A DNA stretch of 64,000 nucleotides from CAZUCE01 sp964619265 (GTDB taxonomy: Bacteria > Planctomycetota > UBA1135 > GCA-002686595): the NCBI GenBank assembly GCA_964619265.1, contig CAZUCE010000015.1, positions 42,724 to 106,723 of the forward strand, in the 5' to 3' direction. The position numbers and the translations under genes are program-made. Positions 27,848-36,700 of this stretch are shown in pieces (the stretch's first letter is position 1; each line of letters begins with the position of its first letter). A model generated the notes under the pieces. It saw only the letters and a list, made by a program, of their open reading frames with translations, had not been told where the DNA came from and made no database searches.

Positions 27848-29446
27848 TTAGAGGGACAACAAGCCCGGCTCTTCGAGGAGCTGCTTCATGTGCACCAGGA
27901 AACGAACAGCGTCGGCACCGTCCACCAGTCGGTGGTCGACCGAGATCGACAGGTTCATGTAGTGGCGAACCTCGAAGGTATCGCCTTCGGGGGTCTCAAC
28001 AACGCCCGGGCGCTTGACCATGCGATGCACACCAAGAATGCCAACCTCAGGGAAGTTGATGATCGGCGTCGCAAGGATGCCGCCGATGTTGCCGGCGTTG
28101 GTGATGGAGAAGGTACCGCCGCGCAGCTCTTCGGAAGTCACCTTCCCCGCGCGGGTGCGTTCGGCCAAGTCGCCGAGCTCGCCGGCGAGACTCAGCAGGC
28201 TCTTGTTCTCGACATCCGGGATCACGGGAACGATCAGGCCGTTCGGCGTGTCGGTAGCGATCCCAAGGTTCACGTAGTGATACGTGACGACCTCCTGGGT
28301 CTCCTCATCGAGCTTCCCGTTCAGCATCGGGAATTCGCGCAGCGCGCTGGCGCAGGCCTTCATCAGGAACGGCATGTAAGTGACCTTCACACCCTTCTTA
28401 GCGCCCAACTCCTTGGCCAGACCGCGCACGCGCACGAGCTCGGTGACATCGACCTCTTCGACCACCGTGAAGTGCGTCGCGGTGAACGCCGAGCGGGTCA
28501 TCGCTTCGGCGATCTTGCGGCGCACGCCGCGGAACGGAACACGAGATTCGCGCTCGCCCGGAGGCAACGACACAGGCACTTGGGGAACTGCGGCGCGGGG
28601 TGCAGCGAGTTTCGCAGCCGGCTGCACGACGGGCGCTGCCGCACCGCCTGAAGCGAAGGCCTCGACATCCGCGCGACGGATCACACCGTTGCGGCCGGAG
28701 CCGGGGATCTGACTGAGGTCGACACCCAGCTCGCGAGCAACGCGCCGGGCGCTCGGAACGGCCAGGACCCGGCCGTTGCGGGCCGGAACACCGTTCGAGG
28801 ACGGAGCGGCAGGGGCGGGAGCAGCCGGCGCGTGAGCCGGAGCCGCAGCAGCCGCAGCCATTGCGGGCGCGGGAGCCGCCGCCGGGGCGCCTGCGCCCGA
28901 GCGCTGGAGCACAAAGATCACGCTGCCGACCGGCACCACTTCGCCTTCCGCGGCCTTCAGGTCGCTGACGACGCCAGGCGCCGGCGAGGGAACCTCGACC
29001 GTCGCCTTGTCGGTCATCACCTCGACAACCGCCTGGTGCTCTTCAACCGTGTCGCCGGCCGAAACCAACCACTTGACGATTTCGCCCTCGGCGATGCCTT
29101 CGCCGATGTCGGGCAATTGGAACTCGAGCACGCCTCCGCCGCCTGTCGCCGGAGCGGCGGCCGGCATGGCAGCGGCCGGCTCGGAAGCAGGAGCGGCAGC
29201 TGGAGCCCCTCCATCTTCGAGCACGAAAATGACGCTGCCCACCGGCACCACGTCCCCCTCGGCTGCCTTGAGCGAAGTGATCTGGCCCCCGCGCGGAGCG
29301 GGGACCTCAACGGTCGCCTTGTCGGTCATCACTTCGACGACCGACTGGTGTTCTTCGACTGTGTCGCCTTCGTTGACGAGCCACTTGACGATCTCGCCTT
29401 CGGCGATGCCTTCGCCAATGTCGGGGAGCTTGAACTCGAGGGCCAT
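27848..29446 (-). CDS. Dihydrolipoamide acyltransferase (E2) with two lipoyl domains
   Basis: 532 residues. Two nearly identical lipoyl domains (about 1-80 and 108-185) each carry the lipoyl lysine in VEVMTDKATVEVP. They are joined by Ala/Pro-rich linkers. A peripheral subunit-binding domain follows (VPSARRVARELGVDLSQIPG, GRNGVIRRADVEAF). The acyltransferase domain (about 300-532) has FRGVRRKIAEAMTRSAFTA and the catalytic SVDHRLVDGADAVRF (HxxxDG). It transfers the acyl group from E1 to CoA and forms the core of the complex. The similarity of the two lipoyl domains indicates a recent internal duplication. It lies in mid-operon, 53 bp after E1beta. Confidence 0.95.
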   Translation of the reverse strand: MALEFKLPDIGEGIAEGEIVKWLVNEGDTVEEHQSVVEVMTDKATVEVPAPRGGQITSLKAAEGDVVPVGSVIFVLEDGGAPAAAPASEPAAAMPAAAPATGGGGVLEFQLPDIGEGIAEGEIVKWLVSAGDTVEEHQAVVEVMTDKATVEVPSPAPGVVSDLKAAEGEVVPVGSVIFVLQRSGAGAPAAAPAPAMAAAAAAPAHAPAAPAPAAPSSNGVPARNGRVLAVPSARRVARELGVDLSQIPGSGRNGVIRRADVEAFASGGAAAPVVQPAAKLAAPRAAVPQVPVSLPPGERESRVPFRGVRRKIAEAMTRSAFTATHFTVVEEVDVTELVRVRGLAKELGAKKGVKVTYMPFLMKACASALREFPMLNGKLDEETQEVVTYHYVNLGIATDTPNGLIVPVIPDVENKSLLSLAGELGDLAERTRAGKVTSEELRGGTFSITNAGNIGGILATPIINFPEVGILGVHRMVKRPGVVETPEGDTFEVRHYMNLSISVDHRLVDGADAVRFLVHMKQLLEEPGLLSL

Positions 29447-29499
29447 CGCAGTTGGTTGGGAAGAGTGCGGTTGAGGGGAGTTGGATGAAGTAGAGAGGC

Positions 29500-30474
29500 T
29501 CAGTACTTGGCGACGCGTTCAATCGCGTCGACCACCCGCCGGGCGTCCGGCAAGTAGTGGTGTTCGAGCGTGTTCGGGAACGGCGTATCGAATCCGGCAA
29601 CGCGGGTCACGGGGGCCTCCATGTACTCGATGGCGTGCTCAGCGATGAGTGCGCTGATTTCAGATCCGAAGCCACAGAATCGCGGGGCTTCGTGGACCAC
29701 AACGACCCGGCCGGTGGCCTTGGCGGCCTCGAGCACACCTTCTTCGTCGAGCGGCAACAGCGTGCGGAGGTCGACAACCTTGGTCTCGATGCCTTGTTCG
29801 GCGGCTTGGGCTGCGGCCTGCTCGGCCACCGGAACCATCGCCCCGTAACAGAACACCGTGACGTCATCGCCTTCACGGACGTGGCGAAGCTTCGACAGGT
29901 CAACCGTGTAGTGGCCCTCGGGCACTTCGCCCTTTACCGAGCGATAAAGCGCTTTGGGTTCGAGGAACAGCACCGGGTCGGGATCTTCGATCGAGGCGAT
30001 CAGCAGACCCTTTGCATCGTGGGGCGTCGAGGGAATGACGACCTTGAGGCCCGGCGTATGACAGAAGTACGCCTCGCCCGACTGACTGTGATACAGCCCG
30101 CCGCGGATGCCTCCACCGTAGGGCGTTCGAATCACCATCGGCGCCGTGTACTGACCGCCGGAGCGATAGCGGAGCTTGGCGGCCTCGCTGACGATCTGGT
30201 CAAACGCGGGGAAGATGAAGTCTTGGAACTGGATCTCGGCCACCGGCACGAGCCCGTTCATAGCCATGCCGATCGCGCAGCCGATGATGCCGTCCTCCGA
30301 CAGCGGCGTGTCGAAGCAGCGGTTCGCGCCGAAGTCCGTGGTGAGGTTCTCTGTCGCGAGGAACACGCCGCCCTTGGGACCGACGTCTTCGCCGAACACG
30401 AGCACTCGCTCGTCTTCGCGCATCGCGGTCTTCAGGCCGTCGTTGACAGCTTGGATGAGAGTGAGGTTGGCCAT
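29500..30474 (-). CDS. 2-oxoacid dehydrogenase E1 beta subunit
   Basis: 324 residues from ATG 30474 (MANLTLIQAVNDGLKTAM), the usual E1beta start; the frame is open to 30645, but that part overlaps the upstream gene. Typical motifs are VLVFGEDVGPKGGVF, FDTPLSEDGIIGCAIGMAMNG, GIRGGLYHSQSGEAYF and ITVFCYG-like strands before DLRTLLPLDEEGV. With E1alpha it forms the thiamine-diphosphate alpha2beta2 decarboxylase. It is the only E1beta in the window. It follows the first E1alpha gene by 43 bp and precedes E2. Confidence 0.94.
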   Translation of the reverse strand: MANLTLIQAVNDGLKTAMREDERVLVFGEDVGPKGGVFLATENLTTDFGANRCFDTPLSEDGIIGCAIGMAMNGLVPVAEIQFQDFIFPAFDQIVSEAAKLRYRSGGQYTAPMVIRTPYGGGIRGGLYHSQSGEAYFCHTPGLKVVIPSTPHDAKGLLIASIEDPDPVLFLEPKALYRSVKGEVPEGHYTVDLSKLRHVREGDDVTVFCYGAMVPVAEQAAAQAAEQGIETKVVDLRTLLPLDEEGVLEAAKATGRVVVVHEAPRFCGFGSEISALIAEHAIEYMEAPVTRVAGFDTPFPNTLEHHYLPDARRVVDAIERVAKY

Positions 30475-30517
30475 CTGAGGGGGGGGAGGATCGCTCGAGA
30501 GTTCGGTTCGGAATGGA

Positions 30518-31636
30518 CTAAAGAGGGAACTCTCCGTCCCCTGCCGAAGCATCGCCTTTGCGACGCGCGAGATCGAAGGCTTCCTGGCCCTGCTGACGCA
30601 GGTGCGCGGGTAGCTCGGCGTAAACGTCCGAAAAAATCGTCTCAAGCGCCGGCTTGTCGACGGCTTCGGCCTCGCGAACGGCCGAGGTGATTTCCTCGCG
30701 ACACTCGTTCTCGAGGGCCTCGCGCTTGGCTTTGGTTAGGAGCTTCTTCTTCGAAAGGAACTTGGCGAAGCGGTCGACCGGGTCTTTCTTGGCCCAGGCT
30801 TCGAAGAGCTCCTTGGGGACGTAGCGCGACGGATCGTCCGAGGTCGAGTGCCCCCCCATGCGAAAGGTCTCGGCCTCGATCAAGGTCGGTCCCTCGCCAG
30901 CGCGCGCCCGCTCAACGGCTTCGAGCGTTGCAGCGCGAACGGCAAGCAGGTCGTTGCCATCGACGACAACGCCGGGGACGCCATAGGCCTCGCCCTTGAC
31001 CGCGTAGCTCTCCGAAGCGGTCTGTTGCTCCGAGGGGCATGAAATCGCGTAGCCGTTGTTTTGGCAAAGGAACACCACCGGCGACTTCCAGACGCCCGCG
31101 AAATTCAGGCCCGAGTGGAATCCGAGCGAAGACGTGCCGCCGTCTCCGAAGCTGCACAGCGCGACATGGTCTTCACCACGTTGACTCATCGCGTAGGCCG
31201 CCCCCACCGCCTGGGGAATGTGCGTGCCGATCGGCGACGAGATCGAGATGAAGTGAATCGGGTCTTTGAAACTGAAGTGCACCGGCATTTGCCGGCCCTT
31301 CGCGCTGTCCAGCGCGTTCCCGAACATGTTGTGCATCATCTCGGCCGGGCGCACGCCGTGGTAGAGCGCCATGCCAAAGTCGCGGTAGCTGGGGAAAATC
31401 CAGTCGGTTTTCCGCAGCGCGCTCGCCGCGCCCACCTGGGTCGCCTCAATGCCAAGGTTGGGGATCGAAAAGCCAATCCTTCCGGAGCGTTGGAGCTTTA
31501 GGCAGGTTTCGTCGAAGGCGCGTACCAGCAACATGGTTCGCAGGGCGTGGACCAGCTCGTCCGAAGACAGGCCGTGGTCGTGCCCGTTGATGCTGCCGTC
31601 CGGCTCGATCACGGAGAGCGGAGCTTGGGATGTCAT
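30518..31636 (-). CDS. 2-oxoacid dehydrogenase E1 alpha subunit (branched-chain type)
   Basis: 372 residues. The thiamine diphosphate motif runs from GDGGTSSLGFHSGLNF to LCQNNGY. GHSTSDDPSRY and IFSDVYAELPAHLRQQ are the sequences expected for branched-chain 2-oxoacid dehydrogenase E1alpha rather than the pyruvate enzyme. The conserved FPSYRDFGMALYHG and SPIGTHIPQAVGAAYA segments are intact. It starts within the last codons of lipA (4-bp overlap) and is followed by E1beta, so it is the natural partner of that subunit. The actual substrate (branched-chain acids, pyruvate or both) is not proven by sequence. Confidence 0.94.
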   Translation of the reverse strand: MTSQAPLSVIEPDGSINGHDHGLSSDELVHALRTMLLVRAFDETCLKLQRSGRIGFSIPNLGIEATQVGAASALRKTDWIFPSYRDFGMALYHGVRPAEMMHNMFGNALDSAKGRQMPVHFSFKDPIHFISISSPIGTHIPQAVGAAYAMSQRGEDHVALCSFGDGGTSSLGFHSGLNFAGVWKSPVVFLCQNNGYAISCPSEQQTASESYAVKGEAYGVPGVVVDGNDLLAVRAATLEAVERARAGEGPTLIEAETFRMGGHSTSDDPSRYVPKELFEAWAKKDPVDRFAKFLSKKKLLTKAKREALENECREEITSAVREAEAVDKPALETIFSDVYAELPAHLRQQGQEAFDLARRKGDASAGDGEFPL

Positions 31637-32658
31637 GAATCTTGAGAGGTGCCGTGCTCGAGGCCCGCCGCGCGACGGCGAACCAAACGTTCCGCAAAGA
31701 ACTCCGCCGCCTTGTAGCTCGACCGCACGAGCGGCCCTGCGGCGACGTATTGAAAGCCCATCTCCTCACCCGCGATCCGCAACTCATCGAAAACCTGTGG
31801 CTCGACGTATTCGCGGACCGGAGCAAACTTGGGTCCAGGGCGTAAGTATTGTCCCAGGGTCAGGAAGTCCACGTCGGCGCCGCGCAGCAACTCCATCGCC
31901 GCCAAGCGCTCCTCGGTGGTCTCGCCGAGGCCGACCATGAGCGAGGACTTGGTGAAGACTCCTGGGCCCAGGCGCTTGGCCTCGGCCAGGGTGCCGAGCG
32001 AACGCTCGTAGGAGCAGCGCGGATCCCGGATCTTGCGCTGCAGGCGAGGCACCACTTCGACGTTGTGGGCCAAAACGTGGGGCCGCGCTTCCATCAAGGT
32101 TGCGAGCGACTCGCCTTCGTAGTCGGGGATGAGCGTTTCGACCACGGTGTCCGGACTGCGCTCCCGCAGGCGCCGGATGCACTCGGCGTAGTGGCTCGCG
32201 CCCCCATCGGGCAGATCGTCCCGATCCACGCTGGTGATCACGAGGTAGGAAAGGCCCATCTCGGCGACGGCCTGGGCCACGTGGTCGGGCTCGTCCGGGT
32301 CCGGCGGAGCCGCTTGATCGACGGTCTTAACGGCGCAGAATCGGCAGCGCCGCGTGCATTCGTCCCCCAGCACCATGATCGTCATGGTCGCCCGCTGACC
32401 GGACCAGCACTCCCCCACATTGGGGCAGCGCGCCTCTTCGCAGACGGTGTTCAGCTTGAGCCGGCCGCTCAGCTCCTTGAGCCGCTTGTAGCCCTCACCA
32501 CCCGGCAGGGGCACCTTGAGCCAGGAGGGCTTGCGCTCACGAATCGAAAGCGGCGAGACCTGGCCCAGAATGGGCAGGCCGTCGCCCGAGGAGCCCCCCG
32601 CTGAGGAGGCCGCGCCCACGGAGGACGCGGCGTTGGGGGTGGGCTCACGAGGTTTCAT
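31633..32658 (-). CDS. lipA: Lipoyl synthase
   Basis: 341 residues; a radical SAM enzyme that inserts two sulfurs into octanoyl-E2. The auxiliary cluster cysteines are in CEEARCPNVGECW (CxxxxCxxxxxC). The radical SAM motif is CTRRCRFCAV (CxxxCxxC). Downstream are VVETLIPDYEGE, NVEVVPRLQRKIRDPRCSY and the C-terminal RSSYKA serine that binds the auxiliary cluster. The first 30 residues are Ala/Ser/Gly-rich and variable. It is the first gene of the seven-gene lipA-to-lipB operon, so lipoate assembly is co-expressed with its main acceptor. The promoter should lie in 32659-32995. Confidence 0.95.
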   Translation of the reverse strand: MKPREPTPNAASSVGAASSAGGSSGDGLPILGQVSPLSIRERKPSWLKVPLPGGEGYKRLKELSGRLKLNTVCEEARCPNVGECWSGQRATMTIMVLGDECTRRCRFCAVKTVDQAAPPDPDEPDHVAQAVAEMGLSYLVITSVDRDDLPDGGASHYAECIRRLRERSPDTVVETLIPDYEGESLATLMEARPHVLAHNVEVVPRLQRKIRDPRCSYERSLGTLAEAKRLGPGVFTKSSLMVGLGETTEERLAAMELLRGADVDFLTLGQYLRPGPKFAPVREYVEPQVFDELRIAGEEMGFQYVAAGPLVRSSYKAAEFFAERLVRRRAAGLEHGTSQDS

Positions 32659-32995
32659 TGGGCGCGGGGCAGCCGCACATCTTAGCCGCCAGCCCCGCCG
32701 GGCTCACCCATCGCTCGGCAGCTCTTGATGCCTCCACCCGAGTCCGTGCGTTCCGGAAATCACGGGTTTACCCTGATCTTTGGGCGCGAATTCCCCAGAA
32801 AACAGGCTCCCGGATCCACCCTCAAGGCCCTCCCAGGCCGCTGAGAGGCCACTTATCACCCACATCTCACCCCTTGAGTAGGATATTAGGAGAAAATTGG
32901 TAACTCAAGTCCGTCTCGCGACGCACGGGGAACCCCCTGGAGCTAGGTTCCGTCTTAGCTTGTCCACAGGTCTCCCGTCCCTCACCACCCCCCAT
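32659..32995. other. Divergent intergenic region between lipA and the secreted protease gene
   Basis: 337 bp without a believable gene. It must hold the lipA operon promoter and the protease promoter. An AT-richer patch around 32874-32900 (ttgagtaggatattagg) is the only base-composition dip and may be part of a promoter for the protease gene. I see no convincing riboswitch or operator. Confidence 0.45.
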
Positions 32996-34963
32996 ATGCA
33001 AATTTCCAGCACGACGGCTCTCGCAGCCGCCCTCCTAACCCTCGCCCCGGCCGCTCTGGCCCAGGTTGAGTTCCCCGGCAGCGCTTTTGGCGAGGTTCTC
33101 CCCGCCATCGAAAGCCCGGTCTTGGTCGCTCGCCCGGGCAACATCGCGGCCCTGATGGCTGAAGACGAAGAGCGCGGGCACATGCCGCTGCGCTTCGGTA
33201 CCCCGATTCCCGTGCAGATCGGCCTGCAAACCGACGGTCAATGGGACACGGCCCCCGACGGGACTTTGGTTTGGCGGGTCGAAATCGTAGCCCCCGAGTC
33301 CAAGTCGATCGGGCTGGAGTTCTCCAGCTACGACATGCCCGAAGGCGCGATCCTGTTCGCCCACTCCGGCGACTTCACGACCACTTTCGGTGCGTTCAAC
33401 GATCGCAATGAAAACCCCGATGGTGAGTTCACGATCCAGCCGATCCCCGGAGAGAGCGCGATCCTGGAGCTGCAACTGCCGGCCGACGCCCTAGGCCTGC
33501 CGAGCATCGTCGTCGACCACGTCATCTACGACTACCGCGGCGTCTTCGAGCTCGAGTCAACCCTCAACGCTGAAGAGGGCGGCTGCACCGTCAACGTGAA
33601 CTGCCCCGAAGGCGACCCGTACCCCGAACTCAAGCGGGCCGCGGTTCGTACGGTTTCGGGCGGATCCCTGTGCTCGGGCGTGCTCATCAACAACACGTCC
33701 AACGACGGCACGCGTTACCTGTACACCGCAAACCACTGCGGTACCGGCAACAACGTCGTGATCCGGTTCAACTTCCAGACGCCGACCTGCGCCAACGGCG
33801 GCGCCCCCACGGGCCAGAACATATCCGGTGCCACTTTGCTGGCTAACAACACCGTCTCGGACGGTCGCTTGCTGCGGATCAACAACAACATCCCGACCAG
33901 CTACGACCCCTACTTCATGGGATGGAGCCGCTCGACCGCGCCGCTCCAGCGTGGCGTCTCCATGCACCACCCCGGTGGCAACCCCAAAGCGCTGGGAATC
34001 GACAACAACGGTGGCGGCCAGCTCACCGTGGGTTTCCAGGGCATTGGAAACGTCCAGGTCTGGAACATGACCTTCCAAGTCGGCGGCACCGCGGGCGGAA
34101 GCTCCGGTAGCGGTCTGATCGACCAAAACAACCGCCTGCGCGGCGTTCTGACCGGCGGCCCCGTCGGGAACTGTCAGGTCAGCTACTACGGTCGCCTCCA
34201 CAACTTCTGGAACAACACCAACATCTCGCAGTTCCTGGATCCGACGGGCTCTGGCGTTACGTTCATCGACGGCTTTGATCCGAACGGCGGTGGCCCCGGC
34301 GGCCCTCCCGGTGGAGGCAACCAGCCGCCGGCCATCACGGCGGTGGCCCCGGCCAGCCAAACGGCTGTGAACCCCGAGGGTCCGGACCCGATCGTTCTGA
34401 CGGGCACCAACTTCACCGGCACCACCGACATCCGCATCAACGGCGTTTCGCTGCCGACCCTGCCCCCGACCTGGAGCGTCAACTCCTCGACGCAGATCAC
34501 GATCCAGCCCCCGCAGAGCACCACGCTCGGCCCGCAGACGATCGAAGTCGTGACGCCGCTCGGCACCGACACCGGCTCCTACTCGATCATTGCGAACGTG
34601 TTCGAGCCGGTGCTCGACCTGGAACTCTCCGACCCGGCGTTCTTGATTACCGCCCTCGGAATCCAGGCGCGTATCGGTTCGATCCCCGGCAACCTCGCGA
34701 TCCTCGCAGTCGGCACCTCGCCGGTGCCGTCGGTCCTGCCGGGACTCGTCAGCCTCGACATCGGTAACAACTTCACCGAGGTCTTCAACTTCGGGCAGAT
34801 GCCCGTGGACAGCACCAGCGGGTACGCCGAGTTCAGCACCCCGCTGAACAACAACCTTCCGATCGGGTTCAACCTGTTCGTCCAGGGCCTGGTGTTCAAC
34901 CCGATCCTCCCGGTTCTGCCGCTGCTGACCACCAACGTGCAGACCGGCACGGTCCTGTTCTAG
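32996..34963 (+). CDS. Secreted trypsin-fold serine protease (lysyl-endopeptidase-like) with IPT/TIG and shared C-terminal domain
   Basis: 655 residues from ATG 32996, chosen because MQISSTTALAAALLTLAP is a signal peptide ending at ALAQ; an earlier in-frame ATG at 32897 is unlikely. Residues about 35-165 are a beta-rich prodomain. The protease domain has LYTANHCGTG (His), VSMHHPGGNPKALG and GGTAGGSSGSGLID (nucleophile Ser), as in the Achromobacter lysyl-endopeptidase type. After a Gly/Pro-rich linker comes an IPT/TIG Ig-like domain (ITAVAPASQTAV, VLTGTNFTGTTDIRING). The last 115 residues are a beta domain resembling the C-terminal domains of the propeller protein and of the sulfatase at 49457. 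Followed by a strong terminator. Confidence 0.9.
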   Translation: MQISSTTALAAALLTLAPAALAQVEFPGSAFGEVLPAIESPVLVARPGNIAALMAEDEERGHMPLRFGTPIPVQIGLQTDGQWDTAPDGTLVWRVEIVAPESKSIGLEFSSYDMPEGAILFAHSGDFTTTFGAFNDRNENPDGEFTIQPIPGESAILELQLPADALGLPSIVVDHVIYDYRGVFELESTLNAEEGGCTVNVNCPEGDPYPELKRAAVRTVSGGSLCSGVLINNTSNDGTRYLYTANHCGTGNNVVIRFNFQTPTCANGGAPTGQNISGATLLANNTVSDGRLLRINNNIPTSYDPYFMGWSRSTAPLQRGVSMHHPGGNPKALGIDNNGGGQLTVGFQGIGNVQVWNMTFQVGGTAGGSSGSGLIDQNNRLRGVLTGGPVGNCQVSYYGRLHNFWNNTNISQFLDPTGSGVTFIDGFDPNGGGPGGPPGGGNQPPAITAVAPASQTAVNPEGPDPIVLTGTNFTGTTDIRINGVSLPTLPPTWSVNSSTQITIQPPQSTTLGPQTIEVVTPLGTDTGSYSIIANVFEPVLDLELSDPAFLITALGIQARIGSIPGNLAILAVGTSPVPSVLPGLVSLDIGNNFTEVFNFGQMPVDSTSGYAEFSTPLNNNLPIGFNLFVQGLVFNPILPVLPLLTTNVQTGTVLF

Positions 34964-35018
34964 GTCCAGCCTGAAACGAGGTGAGCGCGCTCCCAAGGGG
35001 GCCCGCTCCACCAACAAG

Positions 35019-35056
35019 AACGGTGCGGTCGCGCTTCGCGCGGCCGCACCGTTTTT
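35019..35056 (+). terminator. Rho-independent terminator of the secreted protease gene
   Basis: A 16-bp stem with one G-T wobble (aacggtgcggtcgcgc at 35019-35034, gcgcggccgcaccgtt at 35037-35052, tight loop) followed by a run of T. It begins 55 bp after the stop codon. Confidence 0.9.
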
Positions 35057-35432
35057 GTATCGGGTCCCATTCGCTCGCGGCGAACCCCGCTCCGGCCGCG
35101 GGCTGCTAACGAATTCGAAGGGCCGGCTCGGGGCCCAGCTCCAACGGAACGGCCCTTCGAACGCAAGGGACGTGACTCCCGGCCCGGCTCTTCAAAGCCT
35201 GCCCGAGAGCCGGTCGAGGGAGCTTGAGCCGCGGCGATGCGCTGGAGCAGCTGAGCCGTGCAGGATCTCTCCCGCGCCAGAGCCGCCCGAGGCGAGGGCC
35301 GCGGACCTAGGGCCCGGCGAGCCGCGGGTTGTGACGCGAGCAGACACGAGCGCCCAAAACCGGAGGAGCCCGTTGCATGGACCAACCCTCGGACCCTGCT
35401 GGCGGCGCCACATTTCCAGCAAAACTCGCAGC

Positions 35433-35486
35433 CGGTAAGAAGAGGGGGGGAAGCGACGCGCGGTCGCTTCCCCCCCCTGCTTACCG
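35433..35486 (-). terminator. Large G-tract hairpin downstream of the sigma factor gene
   Basis: The inner 14-bp stem pairs seven G plus aagcgac (35444-35457) with gtcgctt plus seven C (35463-35476). The outer arms cggtaag (35433-35439) and cttaccg (35480-35486) pair too, with a small internal loop. It lies 60 bp past the sigma gene stop on the minus strand, with a short T4 about ten bases further. A terminator is likely, but the tail is weak. Confidence 0.5.
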
Positions 35487-35545
35487 AACGAGCCCGCCGT
35501 CCGCGCGGGAGCGACGGGGCCAGGCCGGCCGGAGTACGGTCTTCG

Positions 35546-36700
35546 TTAGTTGTTCAAGAACGGCTCGAGATCGCGGCGCAGAGCCGGGGTATCGAGCTTA
35601 GCCAAAGCGCGCATCTGAATTTGGCGGACGCGCTCGACGCTGACCCCCAGTTGGGCGGCGACCTCTGCCAAAGTGTGCTCGCGCTGTCCGTCGAGGCCGA
35701 AACGCATGCCGACCACCACGCGCTCGCGATCGCCAAGCCGCTGGAGCGCCTCGCCCAGACCGGCCGACAGCGACACTTCTTCGAGGTCCGTCGTGTAGGG
35801 ATCGGCATCTTCGTCTTGCACCAACAGGTCGCGTAGACGATTGCCGTCCGAGTCGCTGCCGAGTTCAGCGTCGAGGGACTGGCTGGCGCGAATGGCTGTC
35901 AGGGCGGTGTGGATCACGCTTTCGGACAAATCGGTCAGCTCGGCGATGCGCTGGGGCGAAGCCTTGGAATCGCCGAGTTTTACCTGCGCTTGGCGAATCT
36001 GCTTCATCGCCTTTTGCAAGTAGACCGGCACTCGAACGGTGTTCGAGTGGTTGTACAGGTAGTTGCGGAAGGCCTGGTTGAGCCAGTGAACTGCGTAGGT
36101 GCGGAACAGGAGGCCGCGGCGCCAATCGAATCCATCCACCGCCCGGAACAGAGCGGCAGAGCCCTCTTGAATCAGGTCGGCCCGGTTGCGGTTCGAGATG
36201 ACGTAGCGCTCGACGTTGATCAGAACCAAGTACAGGTTGCGCTCGACCATTTCGAGCCGCAGAGCGTGAAGTTCCGCCGCGCGACTCATGATTCGGTCAC
36301 TGGCCGGCGGGCACTCGCCGCTTTCGGAACCCGTCATCCAGGACTGGGCCAGCTGGCCGAGACCTTCGAACAGCTGCTCCTCAGCCACCCCAGACTGCCG
36401 GCGAGCCTGAGCGAGGCGCAGGCGAGCGAACTCGATGCGCCGAGCTAGGCGGGCCTCTGCTTCCCGGTCCATGTTCTCAATGGACTCGACGTCCGCACGG
36501 AACTGGTCGACGAAGGAAAGGCTCGAGCTGGCGTTGATTTCGCGACGCCAGGCGCTGGTGTCGCGAACCTCCAATGCAAACCGCTTGCGATCGAGCTCGT
36601 CGATCCAGGTCTCGCAATTCGCGGCGAAGGACTCCGGGTCCTCGGCGAAGCGGTCGAGCTGACGGTCTAGGTCGTCGTGGGTGAGTAGATGGCGTGCCAT
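35546..36700 (-). CDS. Sigma-70 family RNA polymerase sigma factor (group 2/3-like)
   Basis: 384 residues. A region 1.2-like helix has MDREAEARLARRIEFARLRL. Region 2 has RNRADLIQEGSAALFRAVDG then FDWRRGLLFRTYAVHWLNQA. Region 3 has SPQRIAELTDLSESVIHTAL. Region 4 has HTLAEVAAQLGVSVERVRQIQ, the -35-binding helix-turn-helix. Sequence differs from housekeeping RpoD: region 2.4 reads HWLNQAFRNYLYNHSNTVRVP. Region 1.1 is absent, and the N-terminal 60 residues are unique. It is therefore an alternative sigma of the RpoD/RpoS type. It is a single gene; its stimulus is unknown. Confidence 0.92.
   Translation of the reverse strand: MARHLLTHDDLDRQLDRFAEDPESFAANCETWIDELDRKRFALEVRDTSAWRREINASSSLSFVDQFRADVESIENMDREAEARLARRIEFARLRLAQARRQSGVAEEQLFEGLGQLAQSWMTGSESGECPPASDRIMSRAAELHALRLEMVERNLYLVLINVERYVISNRNRADLIQEGSAALFRAVDGFDWRRGLLFRTYAVHWLNQAFRNYLYNHSNTVRVPVYLQKAMKQIRQAQVKLGDSKASPQRIAELTDLSESVIHTALTAIRASQSLDAELGSDSDGNRLRDLLVQDEDADPYTTDLEEVSLSAGLGEALQRLGDRERVVVGMRFGLDGQREHTLAEVAAQLGVSVERVRQIQMRALAKLDTPALRRDLEPFLNN

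Larger units (their letters stand above)
34964..35545. other. Long intergenic region with several hairpins, no gene seen
   Basis: 582 bp between the protease and sigma factor genes, which converge here. It contains the protease terminator (35019-35056), a perfect 11-bp inverted repeat (35114-35124 and 35151-35161, ttcgaagggcc / ggcccttcgaa) with a 26-nt loop, and a G-tract hairpin (35433-35486). Open frames here are low-complexity Arg/Gly/Pro. I found no match by eye to tmRNA, RNase P RNA or SRP RNA motifs. A structured RNA remains possible. Confidence 0.5.

Noticed and set aside
29557..30690. Plus-strand open frame (377 codons) over the E1beta gene
   Set aside because: The minus strand encodes a clear E1beta; the plus frame lacks any motif and runs antisense to it.
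33557..35017. Long minus-strand open frame (486 codons) across the protease gene
   Set aside because: Its composition is Arg/Gly/Val-rich with no domain; the plus strand has signal peptide, catalytic motifs and a terminator.
34960..35385. Minus-strand open frame of 141 codons after the protease gene
   Set aside because: It crosses the terminator and is Arg/Pro/Gly-rich low complexity.
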